Part shown: piece after piece, positions 11,925 to 22,611 of the stretch
How positions within the stretch are numbered: the first letter of the stretch is position 1
Layout of the letters: every line of letters starts with the position of its first letter
Assembly: GCA_002286715.1 (NCBI GenBank)
Contig: NSJX01000021.1
Location: 317,905-381,904, forward strand
DNA from: Dentipellis sp. KUC8613
Lineage: Eukaryota > Basidiomycota > Agaricomycetes > Russulales > Hericiaceae
DNA length: 64,000 nt
Direction of reading: 5' to 3'
Translations under genes and position numbers: made by a program
The notes under the pieces: model-generated
Told to the model about the DNA's origin: nothing
Databases searched by the model: none
Seen by the model: only the letters and a program-made list of their open reading frames with translations

Positions 11925-13019
11925 CGCTCCGTGTCGTGTGGTTCGTGCGGTTCGCGTGGGTTGTGGTTCGTGGTTCGTGTGTTGCGTGTCGCGGCTTGCG
12001 GGTAAGCGTTCTGCGCTAAAGACGAGTCGGCCGGGCGCTGTCTGCAGCCGCTGCAGCCTTGCACTCTGAGGACGCCGCCGCCGTCGCCAAATTTTTGGAC
12101 GACGCGAAAATGCCGGTCACGTGCGCCTACGTAGCCGCGCGATCGGGCTCGCGATCTGAGCCTCGGTGACCTCCGACGCGAGCTTGCAGAAGATTGGATA
12201 GGAAAAGGTTTTGAGAGACACCCACTACAATATATTCACGTGTATGCGACGGGGGTGTTATGTGTATGTGTATGAGGACGAGAACGATATCGATATGAGG
12301 ACACTTATTACGAGTTACGGGTTACGGGCGCGGGTTATGGGGCGGCGGTGCGGTACGATGCGTACATAGACGTAGGAATTTGGAAAACGGCGCGAGATGC
12401 ATATGCATATGTATGCGGAACTTCAAAACGTGGAGCAGGGTGGGATGGAGGGATGGAGGGATGGAAGGGGAGGGGAAAAGGAGTTGGTGGTACGTGTGTA
12501 TGTGATGCGAATTCAAAGCGAAGCGGAACAGGTACGAGAACGGGGACGGGACAGGACAGGACGGGACGGCGGCGTGTATATGCTATAACCATAACGCTAT
12601 GGACGAACGGGTAATGGTGGAGCGAGGGGGGATTGGGATTGGTACAACAAACAACAGACAGGGAAGGGGAATGGATGGGTTGATGGGAAAAATGAAAATA
12701 CAACAACAATACAAATAAAACGCGAGCCTAGCGTACATTTTTTTCCGAGAAAGGGCGATGCGATGTCGATGTCGATGTCGAGCCAATGCGTGCATAATTG
12801 GGCGAGACGAGCCGAGCCGAGGGTGCGGAGTGCGGAGTGCTGTCGTTCGTCCATGTATGAGAGCGAGTGCGAGGTGGATTGGATTGGATTGGATGCGTGT
12901 TCAATAATTTCTGAGCTTCTGTTCTTCCGTTCTTGTCGCAAGCCGTAACAAGACAACCGGAGCGGGTAATGCATAACTTAAACCGAATAGAAAGCCGGTG
13001 CGCGCGATACCGATGCCGC
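11925..13019. other. Intergenic: RPA190 promoter and 3' flank of the BTB-type gene
   Basis: No convincing gene. It contains short tandem repeats: GGGATGGA units at about 12440-12475, TGTCGA units at about 12763-12781 and GGATT units at about 12875-12895. Several ORFs here on both strands are made of these repeats and were discarded. The first 200 bp above 11924 should hold the Pol I subunit promoter; no core element is obvious. Confidence 0.6.
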
Positions 13020-14302
13020 TCAGATCGTTTTCTACAAACAACCATGCGTCAGAAACCACAAACACGCAGCATACAAGAGTGGGGGGGTGGGTGTACGCAC
13101 TTTCACAAGAGACCACTGAATCACGAGGTCCGTTATCCGTTCTCTCAAGAGCCGTCTACAGTCGTCGCACGACAGGCGCTCGCCGAGCGGGCACAGCGCC
13201 GCCTCGATCGCCGCCGTCGACAGATCTGCAACACCCAATCAGCCTCTTGCGCACTCATTGCTCAAAGTCTCAGAAGCAGAACACGCACCCGGTCTCGCAT
13301 CCCACGCCAAATACGCCGACGCGAGCGCCCACGCGCGCGTGATGCGCTTCTGCTCCGCGACATCGCACACAAACGTCGACGCATGCTGCGCGGGCGGGGG
13401 CAGCAGCAGGCGCTTGAGCGCCTCGATGCGCCCGAGGTGCAGGAAGAACAGGCGCTTGAGGTACAGCGGGCCGATGCGCGCGGCGAGCTCGTCGGAGAGC
13501 GCGGAGAGCGGGTACGCGAGCAGGTGCGCGGAGACGGGCACCGCGAGCGCGTGCGCGTCGTGCGCGGCGGCGAGCGCGTACACGTCCGTCGGCGCGGCGG
13601 GCGCGGCGGCGAGGAGCAGGTGGAAGAGCGGGGAGGAGGGCGTGAGGAAGGCGGAGGGTAAGAGCCCGTAGGTCGGCATGCGCGCGACGGTGTCGAGGAT
13701 GGAGGGCAGCGCGGGCGCGAAGTGCGCGGCGGACATGCTGTAGATCGTGTGCAGGAGCACGTTGAGCACGGGCGCGGGCTCCGGGAGCTGGATGATGCGG
13801 AACTCGTCCTGGTCCTGCTCTTGGTGGTCCTGGTTCATGTCCGCGGAGTCCGCTGGCGTATTTGAATTGGAGTTAGAGTTGGAGAAGGCGCTCGTGTCCT
13901 TCGGCGGGAGGAGCGCGTTGAAGCGGTTGCTGGACACGGCGAGCAGGCGGTGCGCATTGACGTAGAAGAAGACCGAGTCCGCGGAGAGGATGGCGAGGTC
14001 GGGCGGGCGCGCGTCGAGGTTCGCGCCGGGGAAGAAGGTCGTCGAGACGGAGACGAGCATGCTCTGGTCGGCGTCGTCGTCCGGCGTGCCCTGCGCAACA
14101 TGTGAGATAACGGTGCGCGCGCGCGGTGTCGGAAGCAAGGCAGAAGCAGACGTACAGGCGGCGTGGGCACCTGCGGCATCGCTATCGACGCCGGGAGCGC
14201 GGAGCGGTCGACGAGGGCCGGTCGCTCGAGCGACAGGGGTGTGCCATGCGCAATGTCGTCCGAGACGAACTGCAGCATAGATCCCCATTCGTTGGATTCC
14301 AT
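13020..14302 (-). CDS. BTB/POZ-like fungal protein, unknown function
   Basis: Exons read as 14302-14171, 14090-13289 and from 13225 onward. The start MESNEWGSM at 14302 is the first ATG, since the longer frame begins at TTG. The core has the order seen in basidiomycete BTB proteins: a segment like DLAILSADSVFFYVNAHRLL, then SSNRFNALLPP, then a helical region. BTB domains mediate dimerisation and often link targets to Cul3 ligases, but no partner can be read here. A long Asn/Ser and Gln/Asp/Glu tract follows the core. The 3' end is ambiguous. If an intron beginning GTGCGTACAC is removed, the protein ends VKKTI at 13020; otherwise the frame stops at 13032. Confidence 0.7.
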
Positions 14303-15134
14303 CTCGAAGTATTGGTGAGTGCGAGACAAAGGGCAGACTAGGGAGAGGCCTCAAGAATGATGGTGGCCTATAAACACGCGGCGGGGTTGAGGGGCGGGGA
14401 GTGGGGGAGGGAAGAGGGAAGAGGGTGTGAGAAGGAAGAGGGAAGGAGGGGAGGGATCGTGAACAGAAGCGGAACGCGCGACGCGTCGGTGTGCGCCCGC
14501 TTATAATCATGCAGCCTGGGAGAGCGCAAAGCACCCCTGACTCTGAGCCTCAGGCTGCAGCTGCTCCCGCATGCGCACATCCCGCTTTGCAATTGCCTCC
14601 GCCTTGAGCCGCCCGCAGGCCAGCCAATCCGGCCCGCCCGCTGGAGCTGCTCGTCGCGCTGCACGCTTTGTGCTGCATGCACGGCCGCGCTCTAGCCCGT
14701 TCAGAGATTAACGTACAAACGACCCAGGCACCGCTACCGCGGAGGGCCCGGGGATTTGGAGTTGTGGAGCTCCTCGTGGAGCAACTTGCATCGAACTGAA
14801 CGCAACCGACTCCCGCGCCTCAACAGCATCTCGGATAACAGCGCGACTCGCGAAAGCACTCGGGATATAGAGTACAAATTCGGGCCTCAACTACCTCCAA
14901 GCTAATCCAGGCGCGGGGACTCCGAGTCAAGACACCTAGCCCAAAGCTAGAGCTACCAAGCCACAGCTCCCGACCGTCCCAGGTATCCCGATCGAACTAA
15001 GAAGCAGCAAGTATGTACGATAACCCGAAACCAACGCCCACGCAATAAGTAACGGCCATAAACTCACCCACCGACCGCACCAGTCAGTCCCAGTCACAAC
15101 GAAAACCCGCGCGCCGAACTCAAGCGGATTCCGA
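14303..15134. other. Intergenic: promoter of the BTB-type gene and 3' flank of the helicase gene
   Basis: It includes a purine-rich stretch (about 14385-14460, GGGA/GAAGAGG runs) close above the BTB-type gene start. No gene was recognised. Confidence 0.5.
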
Positions 15135-17363
15135 TTAGCTCGCAGAAGTCGCGGCAGCGGCCGCGGCGCGCTGCCGCCTCGCCTTCTTCTGGTGTATCCG
15201 CTCCCTCTCGCCGAAATTCGAGTCGTGCAGCTCCTGCAGACGGTGCGTGCATGTACGTGTGAGCATAAGCGCAGTCCGGCCAGCCCAAAAGCGGAATGCA
15301 CGTACCATATTGGCGACGCGCTTCGCCGTAGACACCGCATTGAGCTTCTCGAGCACTTTGCCCTCCGGCAGCTCCATCTCCACCAACTTCGTCTCTACAC
15401 CCCCACCCACATCAGCCTCCACCCAAACACACACCAGCAACGCAAAACCACTTACTAATCCTCGCCTCAATCCTCCCCACACGCTCCTCATCCCGCTCCG
15501 TCACCAAGCTCACCGCCACACCGCCCCTGCCCGCCCTTGCCGTCCTCCCAACGCGATGCGTATACTCCTCCGCGCCGCCCGGCAAGTCCCAGTTCACGAC
15601 CAGCGCGACGTCCGGCACGTCGAGCCCGCGCGCGCCGACGTCCGTGCACACGAGCACGGGCACGACGCCCGCGCGGAACAGCTGCAGCGCGCCGAGCCGC
15701 GCGCGCTGCGCGAGCCGCGCGTGCAGCGCCGCGCTCCGGATCCCGAGCTCCTGCAGCAGATGCGTCACGTATGCCGCGGTGCGCGCGCGCGCGCAGAAGA
15801 TCATGGTTGGGGGCGGCTGCGGCGGCTCGTCGTCTTCTGGTGTGGGCTTGGCTTTTTTGGACTTGGGTTTGGATTTGGAGGTGGATTTGGATTTGGACGC
15901 GGATGTGGATGGGGCGGGGGCGGCGCGCCGGAGGTGCAGCGTCGATTCGGGCGGGTTGCAGAGGAGGTAGTACAGGTACGCCTCGCGGACGTGCGACGGC
16001 ACGAGCACGTAGAACTGCGCGAGCGTCTCGACCGTCTCGGTGCTGCAGGCAGGGCACGTCAATGTGAGGAGTGAACTCGCAGAACGGACGGGGCGGGACT
16101 CACGCCGCGGTGATCCTGTGCACGAACGGCGGCTGCTTGCCCGCCCGCGGCGGCGCGTCCGCGACCGCGTCGACGGCGGGCGTCCACGTCGCCGTGAAGA
16201 GCGCCGTCTGGCGGTCCTTCGGGAGGACCTGGAACAGGTGGCCCAGCTCCGGCGCGAACGTGGGCGTCAGGAGGCGATCGGCCTCGTCGAGGACCTATCC
16301 GTGAAACCGTATAACGGAGAACGGGCACCCGGAAAGCGGAGCGGGGAACGGGGAACGGGGAGAGGAGAGAGGGGAACGGCAGTGAGTCAACGCGGACGGC
16401 TAAGCAAGAGAAGATGTGGATGTTACCAGAAACTTGACCCGCGAGAGGTCCCACTCGTACGCGCTGCTGCGCAGGTGGTCGACGATGCGCCCGGGCGTGG
16501 CGACGACGACGTGCGGGCGGTTGCAGAGCTCCTGCGCCTGCGCGAGCATGTCCATCCCGCCGACGATCACCGCCGTGCGCACGTTCAGTGGCGCGCCGAG
16601 CACCGCGAACTGGTCGGCGATCTGGAACGCGAGCTCTCTGCCGGCGATGAGGTGAGTTGGGGAGATGTGGATGCATGAGGGTGGTGGACGCACCGGGTGG
16701 GGGTGAGGACGAGCGCAAAAATGCCGTACGGGTCGACGGAGAGCTTTTGCAGGATCGGCAGGGCGAACGCGATCGTCTTGCCCGAGCCCGTCTTTGCGTT
16801 CCCTATACAATCCCTGCCTTATGTACCCTAAGCATCAGCCATTCCCTACACACACACACAAAAATGAACTCGCCTGCGAGGAGGGGAGGTATGCAGGCCG
16901 CCTGGATCTCGGTGGGCGCGCCGATGGACATTTTGGACAGGGCGTTGATGAGCGGCGGCGAGATGTCGAGCGCGCTGAAGGAGGTGAGTTGGGTGATGGG
17001 CTTGGAGGGCGCGCGCGGGGCGGCTTTTGGTTTGATGGTCATGCGCGAGGGAGGGGTGTGGTCTTGTGTGAAGGAGGGGGGAGGGAGTTTGCTCGTCGAT
17101 GGTGCTCTTGTGTCTTCCAGGTCTTCCTCTTCCTCCTCGTCCTCGCAACCCTCCCCGCTCTCACTCTCGCTTCCACTACCCTCTCCCGACTCCGACCGAT
17201 CACGCTCCTCTACCTCTTCCTCCTCGTCCCGCTCCTCTCCACTCTCTTCCCCACTCCCAACCTCATCCTCTTCATCCTCCTCCACCTCCCTCCTCCGTTT
17301 CCTCGGCCCCTCCTGCAACCGCATCAAATCATCCGCCGTCAGCTCCTTCCGCTTCGATCCCAT
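15135..17363 (-). CDS. DBP8: DEAD-box ATP-dependent RNA helicase, Dbp8/DDX49 type
   Basis: Nucleolar helicase for 18S rRNA maturation in the family members known. It starts at 17363 (MGSKRKELT); the upstream frame has only TTG. A long acidic Glu/Asp/Ser N-terminal arm leads to the Q-motif region ([10 protein letters not shown]...[12 protein letters not shown]), motif [32 protein letters not shown], motif II LDEADR, motif III as LFTATW, a Lys/Ser-rich insert between the RecA lobes (about 15840-15910), [13 protein letters not shown] and [10 protein letters not shown]. The C-terminus ([21 protein letters not shown]...AKRVANM, then [12 protein letters not shown]) matches Dbp8/DDX49 rather than other DEAD-box classes. 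Five or so introns. The minus-strand neighbours RPA190 and this gene serve the same pathway. Confidence 0.92.
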
Positions 17364-18087
17364 AGTCGTCGAAGAATGCAAGCCCTAGAAAAGCGAAAAC
17401 AAAGCCTTCAGAATCTGGCAGAAACAAGTAGTATACTGAAGCTGAAAATGTCTACAGCGTCTGCGGCAGATGCCGAGAAGAGGGGTTTCAAAGCGAGATC
17501 CGGGGTCCTGCCCATGCGGCGCGGTTGTTTGGCAAGAGCTTGCGAACCAAACAACCGCCTGTGCTCGGGGATTGCCGAGCTCGAGCCCGCGCGATCGACT
17601 CCACCAGTCCCGTACAGTACACCGTGTACGTACGGCAGCCCGTGCGCACGATCGTGCAGATTGCCAGCCAGCTTCATCGACAGGTAAGTCAGTCGCAGTG
17701 TCAATTACAACGCCTGAGGGCTATACGAGGATATACGCGCGGCGCATGTTCGGCATTTTTCGCTCCTCCATTGCCGGTTGGGGAATCGGGATGCGCACCA
17801 CTTGATGACATGCGCGCATCATCGACGACGTAGTGGGCGAGACCCGGCCGTGCGCGCGGCTGTGTTCTGGGTGCTCCTGCTCCCGCTAGGCGCACATCGC
17901 GCGTCTGCCGCTTGTTGGCTATTTAACAGTGATTTTTGGCTTTTCATCTAGATTGTTTTTTCCAGAGTCTACCACCAGGCCATCGCCTTGGATCTAACCT
18001 CGCATCTATCGGAGAGATTTCCTTTTATCTTCTCGCCTTGAGTAGCTCAAGGATCGTGTTCGTTGACTATCGCATTGCTCGGACAGT
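17364..18087. promoter_or_regulatory. Divergent intergenic region between the helicase and SET-protein genes
   Basis: 724 bp between two start codons on opposite strands, so it must carry both promoters. Overlapping ORFs of 60-110 codons on both strands show no family resemblance and were left out. No clear TATA element was identified. Confidence 0.6.
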
Positions 18088-19568
18088 ATGCCCGATGGCG
18101 GCCAAGCACCCGTAGAGCCGGAGAAGGTCAAGACTTTCAGAACATGGCTCGCATCCCACGGCGCAAGCTTCAACCCGAAAGTCGGCTACGCAGAACGTAC
18201 GTGCCCACCTAGCCTCCTCGTTTGCCAATATAGCATATCCTGAAATTGATCCTCTGCTTTTCTGCACAGTGCTCTCGGGATTCAGCATCGTCGCGGCAGA
18301 CGCGCTCGAGGCGGACAGCACGATCGTGACGTGCCCGTTCTCGCTTGCGATCACGCCCGAGCTGTCCAAGCGCGCGCTGCTCACGGTTCTGAAGGATGAT
18401 GCGATTCTGGGCGGGTGGAGCGAGCGGCAGCTGATTTGCGCGTACATCGTCTTTCATTGGATTATAGACACCCAAAGGTCTGTTCTCTCCGATAATTCCT
18501 TGCAGCCAGAAACACGAAATTGATGATAGATGCAAAAAATAGTCATCCAGCATTCATGCACACACCGTACCTGGACACACTGCCTTCTCCCGACCAGCTG
18601 CGCACGCCTCTCCATTTCACGCCCGCCGAGCTCGAAACGCTCAAAGGCACGAACCTCTACGGCGCCACGCTCGAGCGCCGAGCCAACTGGGAGGCGGAGT
18701 GGAAGCAGTGCCAGGAGGGCATCGCGAACGCCGACCACGAGTGGGCACAAAATTTCACCTGGTAGCACAATTCCCCTTCCATCCCATCGAGCTTGCTACT
18801 TACGCGACTGTAACTGCATACAGGGACCACTACCTGACCGCATCGACGTACCTCTCCTCGCGCGCCTTCCCCTCGACCCTCCTCGCGCGCACGCCCTCGC
18901 TCGTCCAAACGCCCGCCTCGCACCCGATCCTCCTCCCCGCCATCGACTCGCTCAACCACGCGCGCGCGCAGCCCGTCTCCTGGGTCGTCACCTACCCCGA
19001 GCCCACCACCCCCGCCTCCCCCGCCTCCCCCGCCGAGCCAACAATCTCGCTCATCCACCACGCCCCACACGCGCCCCTCCAAGAGATCTTCAACAACTAC
19101 GGGCCCAAGCCAAACGCAGAGCTCATCCTCGGCTACGGCTTCGCGGTGCCCGACAACCCAGACGACACGATCGTGCTCAAGGTCTCCGGGTCCGGCGCGG
19201 GCGCGCGGTGGGAGGTCGGCCGCGGCGCGCGAGGCGCGGAGGGCCTCTGGGCGGAGGTGCTCGCGTTCGTGCGCCCGCACGCGCAGGCGGACGGCGCGTG
19301 GGCGGTCGTGCTCGATGCGGCGGGGTGTTTGGAGAGCATGGTGCTCGCGAAGCTCGAGGCGCTGCCGGAGGTGGGGAAGGGGGAGGTGCGCCCGGAGGTG
19401 GGGATGATGGTGGAGCATTATGTGGCGGGGCAGAGGGCGGTGTTGGGTGGGCTGATTAGGATGGCGAGGGAGAAGGAGGAAGAGGCGAGGGAGATGGCGC
19501 GGAGGGAGGGCGTGAGGCTGGTTTTGGAGGATGATGTGGAGGAGGAGGAAGAAGAGGAGGAGGAGTGA
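18088..19568 (+). CDS. SET-domain protein lysine methyltransferase (RKM/SETD6/Rubisco-LSMT class)
   Basis: Transfers methyl groups from AdoMet to protein lysines, often on ribosomal or elongation proteins in this class. Exons 18088-18196, 18270-18477, 18543-18761 and 18824-19568 join in frame to 426 residues. The start MPDGGQAPVEPEKV is the first ATG. Early residues TWLASHGASFNPKVG fit the class opening. The split SET domain ends with LLPAIDSLNHARAQPVSW and the AdoMet/tyrosine motif EIFNNYGPKPNAELILGYGF, including the expected NH and NYG elements. The C-terminal substrate-binding part is present, and the protein ends in an unusual run of glutamates. The substrate cannot be told from sequence. 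Divergent from the Dbp8-type gene. Confidence 0.9.
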
Positions 19569-19645
19569 AGAAGGTGTGTTGCTTGGTTTCTTGTGGGCTG
19601 TTGTGGTCATGCTGATTTTCAGGACAGTGGTACTAAGAAAGAAGT

Positions 19646-20002
19646 TCATTTCTCTGTAGCATAGTCGATAACCCAAGCTCGCAGTACACGATTCGCTTCT
19701 GACGTCGACGTCATTGAGTCAATCTGTCCATGCATCTCGGGGTCAGTTGCAGCAAATGCCATCATCCATGTGATGAGGCTGGCCATCCCATCGGCGCCGA
19801 GACCGGTTATCAATGCGCGTCTCCTTGCGTTTCCCCGCGTCATGAACTTGACGTCCGCAATTACAATCACACACAACGGTCCCGCACGCGTACATCCCCC
19901 GATCTTTCTCTCACGAGGCACATGTACGGGCAGGTACTCCCAGATTCGAACCTCGCGACCTTGCTGCGGGGGCTGCGCAGCGCTTAGACACGCGTTTATC
20001 AC
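19646..20002 (-). CDS. Doubtful small ORF, unknown
   Basis: 118-codon open frame between the SET gene and the carboxypeptidase promoter. The last 60 residues (for example ITGLGADGMASLITWMM and VLRAWVIDYATEK) have a plausible protein-like composition, while the first half is less convincing. It has no recognised domain and no splice evidence. It could be a small gene, a terminal exon or chance. It overlaps the region where the carboxypeptidase promoter should start. Confidence 0.25.
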   Translation of the reverse strand: MINACLSAAQPPQQGREVRIWEYLPVHVPRERKIGGCTRAGPLCVIVIADVKFMTRGNARRRALITGLGADGMASLITWMMAFAATDPEMHGQIDSMTSTSEANRVLRAWVIDYATEK

Positions 20003-20106
20003 TGCGTCGGTACGCCGTACAGAGCCCGCGGGATCCTCATAGACCCATCACCGGTAAGGTTGAATTGCTCACACCGACTGACTAGTACCAGCATCGCATC
20101 CTCGTC

Positions 20107-22359
20107 ATGAAGCTCGCGATGCTCGCGCTATTTGCATCCATATTCCTACCTTCACATGCATGGTTGGCTAACGTGAACATTGACATCCCCGCGCACGACC
20201 AACACCCCTTGACGTTCGCGAGCTCGTGCGCTACTGCCACTGAAAGAGACCACGACGTAGCAGGCCGCCCAAACACCGCCACGCGCCTCGAGCTCACCTC
20301 GCGCACGGACGCGACGCTGTTCTGCGCTGCGGACGGCGACACGTTCAAATCTGGGTACGCGCACTTCGCAAACTATCTTGGCGTGGAGGACAAGCATATG
20401 TTCTGGTGGTGCGTTCCTCCTGCCCGAATGGCATATATATATGGCGGTTGTCAGTTGCTGATGGGGTGTGCGAAGGCTGTTCGAGGCGCGCGAGGAGCCG
20501 GAGAGCAAGCCGACTGTGTTGTTGTTTGGCGGCGGCCCGGGGAGCTCGGGGTTGTTTTTCGCGTTTAGCGGTGCTGGGTAATGTCGCGCTTTTCTCTTCC
20601 GAGTAATCAATTTAGGGATTAATGTGATTTTGAGATAGGCCGTGCCGTCTCATCGCAGGCGAGGACGGAGAGGGAGCTGCCATTCCGTCCGAGTATCCGT
20701 GGACGGATTATGTCAATGTGCTCGCTATCGACCACGTACGTTTTATTTGACTCAATGTCAGCGTCGGAACAGGGATCTGAAGACGTCTTGCTAGCCTGTT
20801 GGCGTCGGGTATTCGTATGGCGATGCCGGGTCGTTGCGCAACAGTAGCGATCGCGCTGCGTGGGACGTGGATGACTTTTTGCAAGCGTTTTGGGCGTGCG
20901 TTTTCTTTGGTTCCTTCACTCATATGGGTACAATACTGAGATACAGTACGTACCGCACGATTCCAGGGAATTTCCACAACTCGCAAAGTACGCATGGAGT
21001 CTCCTCTTGACACTAATTCCGTAGATCCGAAAATTCATATCTGCAGAAACCAGTTCATGATCCAGTCCGCCTCTTACGGTGGAACATAGTACGTATTCCA
21101 TCTGCATACATCATTCGTCACTGACGCCTCGCCATGGCATAGCATCCCGCACATCGTCAACACCATCCTCACCAGAGATATCGAAGCCCAAAAATCCTCC
21201 AACACCTCCCGACTGCTCAAAATGCCTGAATCCGTAACCCCCCACCCCCTCTGCTCCTGAAATTTATTCTCACCAAACCCGCCCACAGGTAATCATCGGC
21301 AACGGCTGGAGCGACCCGGCCACCCGATACCGCTACTACCTGCAAATCGGCTGCCTCGACCTCAAGCTCTTCAACCAATCCACCTGCGCCAGCTTCATCC
21401 CCCTCGTCCCCGTCTGCCTCGACGCGCTGCAGCTTGCCGATGAGCAGCCAACGCTGGCGAACAAGCGCGCGGCTCTCCATGCGTGCTGGCGTACGCTGGA
21501 CTTTAATTTGGCCGTAGGGAAGAACCCATTCGATGCGCGGCAGGAGGTGCGCTCTTCCTTGTGCCTCTGGATGCCTGAAGTTTCAATAAGTTTGACGGTA
21601 TGATGCAGTGTGATGATGATGATAGTTGTTTCCCGTACTTTGCTTGGAACAACAAAGTCGTCGGGTCCGACGCAGTCAAAGAGGCGGTATGTCTTATCCT
21701 GTTCGTCGCTTTGTGCATATGACTGAGACAACTATTACCTCGTTTTAGGCTGGAATTCCCGAGTGGCTGAACTACACTTTCCTCGCGAAGGACCTTATTG
21801 GCACGCCGTTTGCGCGTAACGGCGACCAGTTAGTGACTCCCCTCACAATACCTTCGCATTTACGCTCAGTGATGATATGGGTCAGCATACAAGCAGCGTA
21901 CAAACTTCTGGGCCCCGCGATCGAAGCAGGGTTACGCGTCCTCAGTGAGTCCTCCTCCTCCCTACCCTCACAAACACAAGGGACCCACCGACTGTCCGGG
22001 TTAGTCTACAACGGCAACATGGACGCCATATGCCCCTGGCGCGCCAACCTCGCATGGATGCGCATCTTCCAAACAAAACACCAGGAGCAATTCCGCGCCG
22101 CACCGCGCGTCCCGTATCCGGGCGTCGGGTGGTACCAGAAAGCGGGGGCGGGGGGCGCGGGGGAGTATACGTTCCTCAGTGTTGACGAGGCTGGGCATTG
22201 TGAGTGGTCATTTTTGGCTTGTGGGGGATTTGATGTGGTGTGGTGCTAACCGGTGTGGGTCGAATTGCAGTCGTCCAGTGGAACCAGCCTCGTGTTTTTC
22301 GCGAATTTCTGGTGAAGTGGATGCGCAATGAGGCGTTCTCGGATGAGGATGTCCAATGA
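20107..22359 (+). CDS. Secreted serine carboxypeptidase-like protein (family S10) with altered binding motifs
   Basis: Family members cleave C-terminal residues in the vacuole or outside the cell. A signal peptide is evident (MKLAMLALFASIFLPSHA), and about ten introns interrupt the gene. The catalytic triad can be traced: Ser in SASYGGTYIPHI (about 21055-21150), Asp in YNGNMDAICP (about 22010) and His in DEAGHFVQWNQP (about 22185-22280). Disulfide-type cysteines are present. However, the usual N-G-G-P-G box is read as GGGPGSSG, and the G-E-S preceding the nucleophile is read as SAS, so two residues that bind the substrate carboxylate in yeast carboxypeptidase Y are changed. It ends EDVQ at 22359. 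The fold assignment is firm; ordinary carboxypeptidase activity is less sure. Confidence 0.87.
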
Positions 22360-22611
22360 CTGACATATGTAATATGGGGCATTTGAATTGTGCAGGGGTG
22401 GCGCAGCCTCTGGGCCCTGTGTGATTACTGGGCGATGGTGAGTTCATTGGCGTGCAGGGTCGCAGTCCGCGAGGCAGCGAAGCTAAACACTGCCTCCGGA
22501 GCAGCCCGTGGCCACGTTTCCAGGCCATCGTCTGGGCACGTCTGCAGTGACCATTATAAATTGATCTCTTTGCTTCATCGCATTCCCAATTTTCTGCAGA
22601 ACGTACAGCCC

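Noticed and set aside
12322..13000. Several 60-125-codon ORFs on both strands
   Set aside because: They are built from simple GGATG, TGTCGA and GGATT repeats and have no domain or splice logic.
16300..16430. GGAACGGG tandem units in the Dbp8-type gene
   Set aside because: Located wholly within an intron and short; a plain low-complexity intron needs no further explanation.
18657..19676. 339-codon minus-strand ORF over the SET gene, and the 309-codon plus-strand ORF at 18530-19459
   Set aside because: Both run over the SET motifs in other frames and consist of Arg/Pro/Leu-rich text typical of GC-rich shadows.
19930..20000. tRNA-like B-box (GGTTCGAATC on the minus strand)
   Set aside because: The T stem does not pair beyond two bases and no acceptor stem or A-box could be matched.
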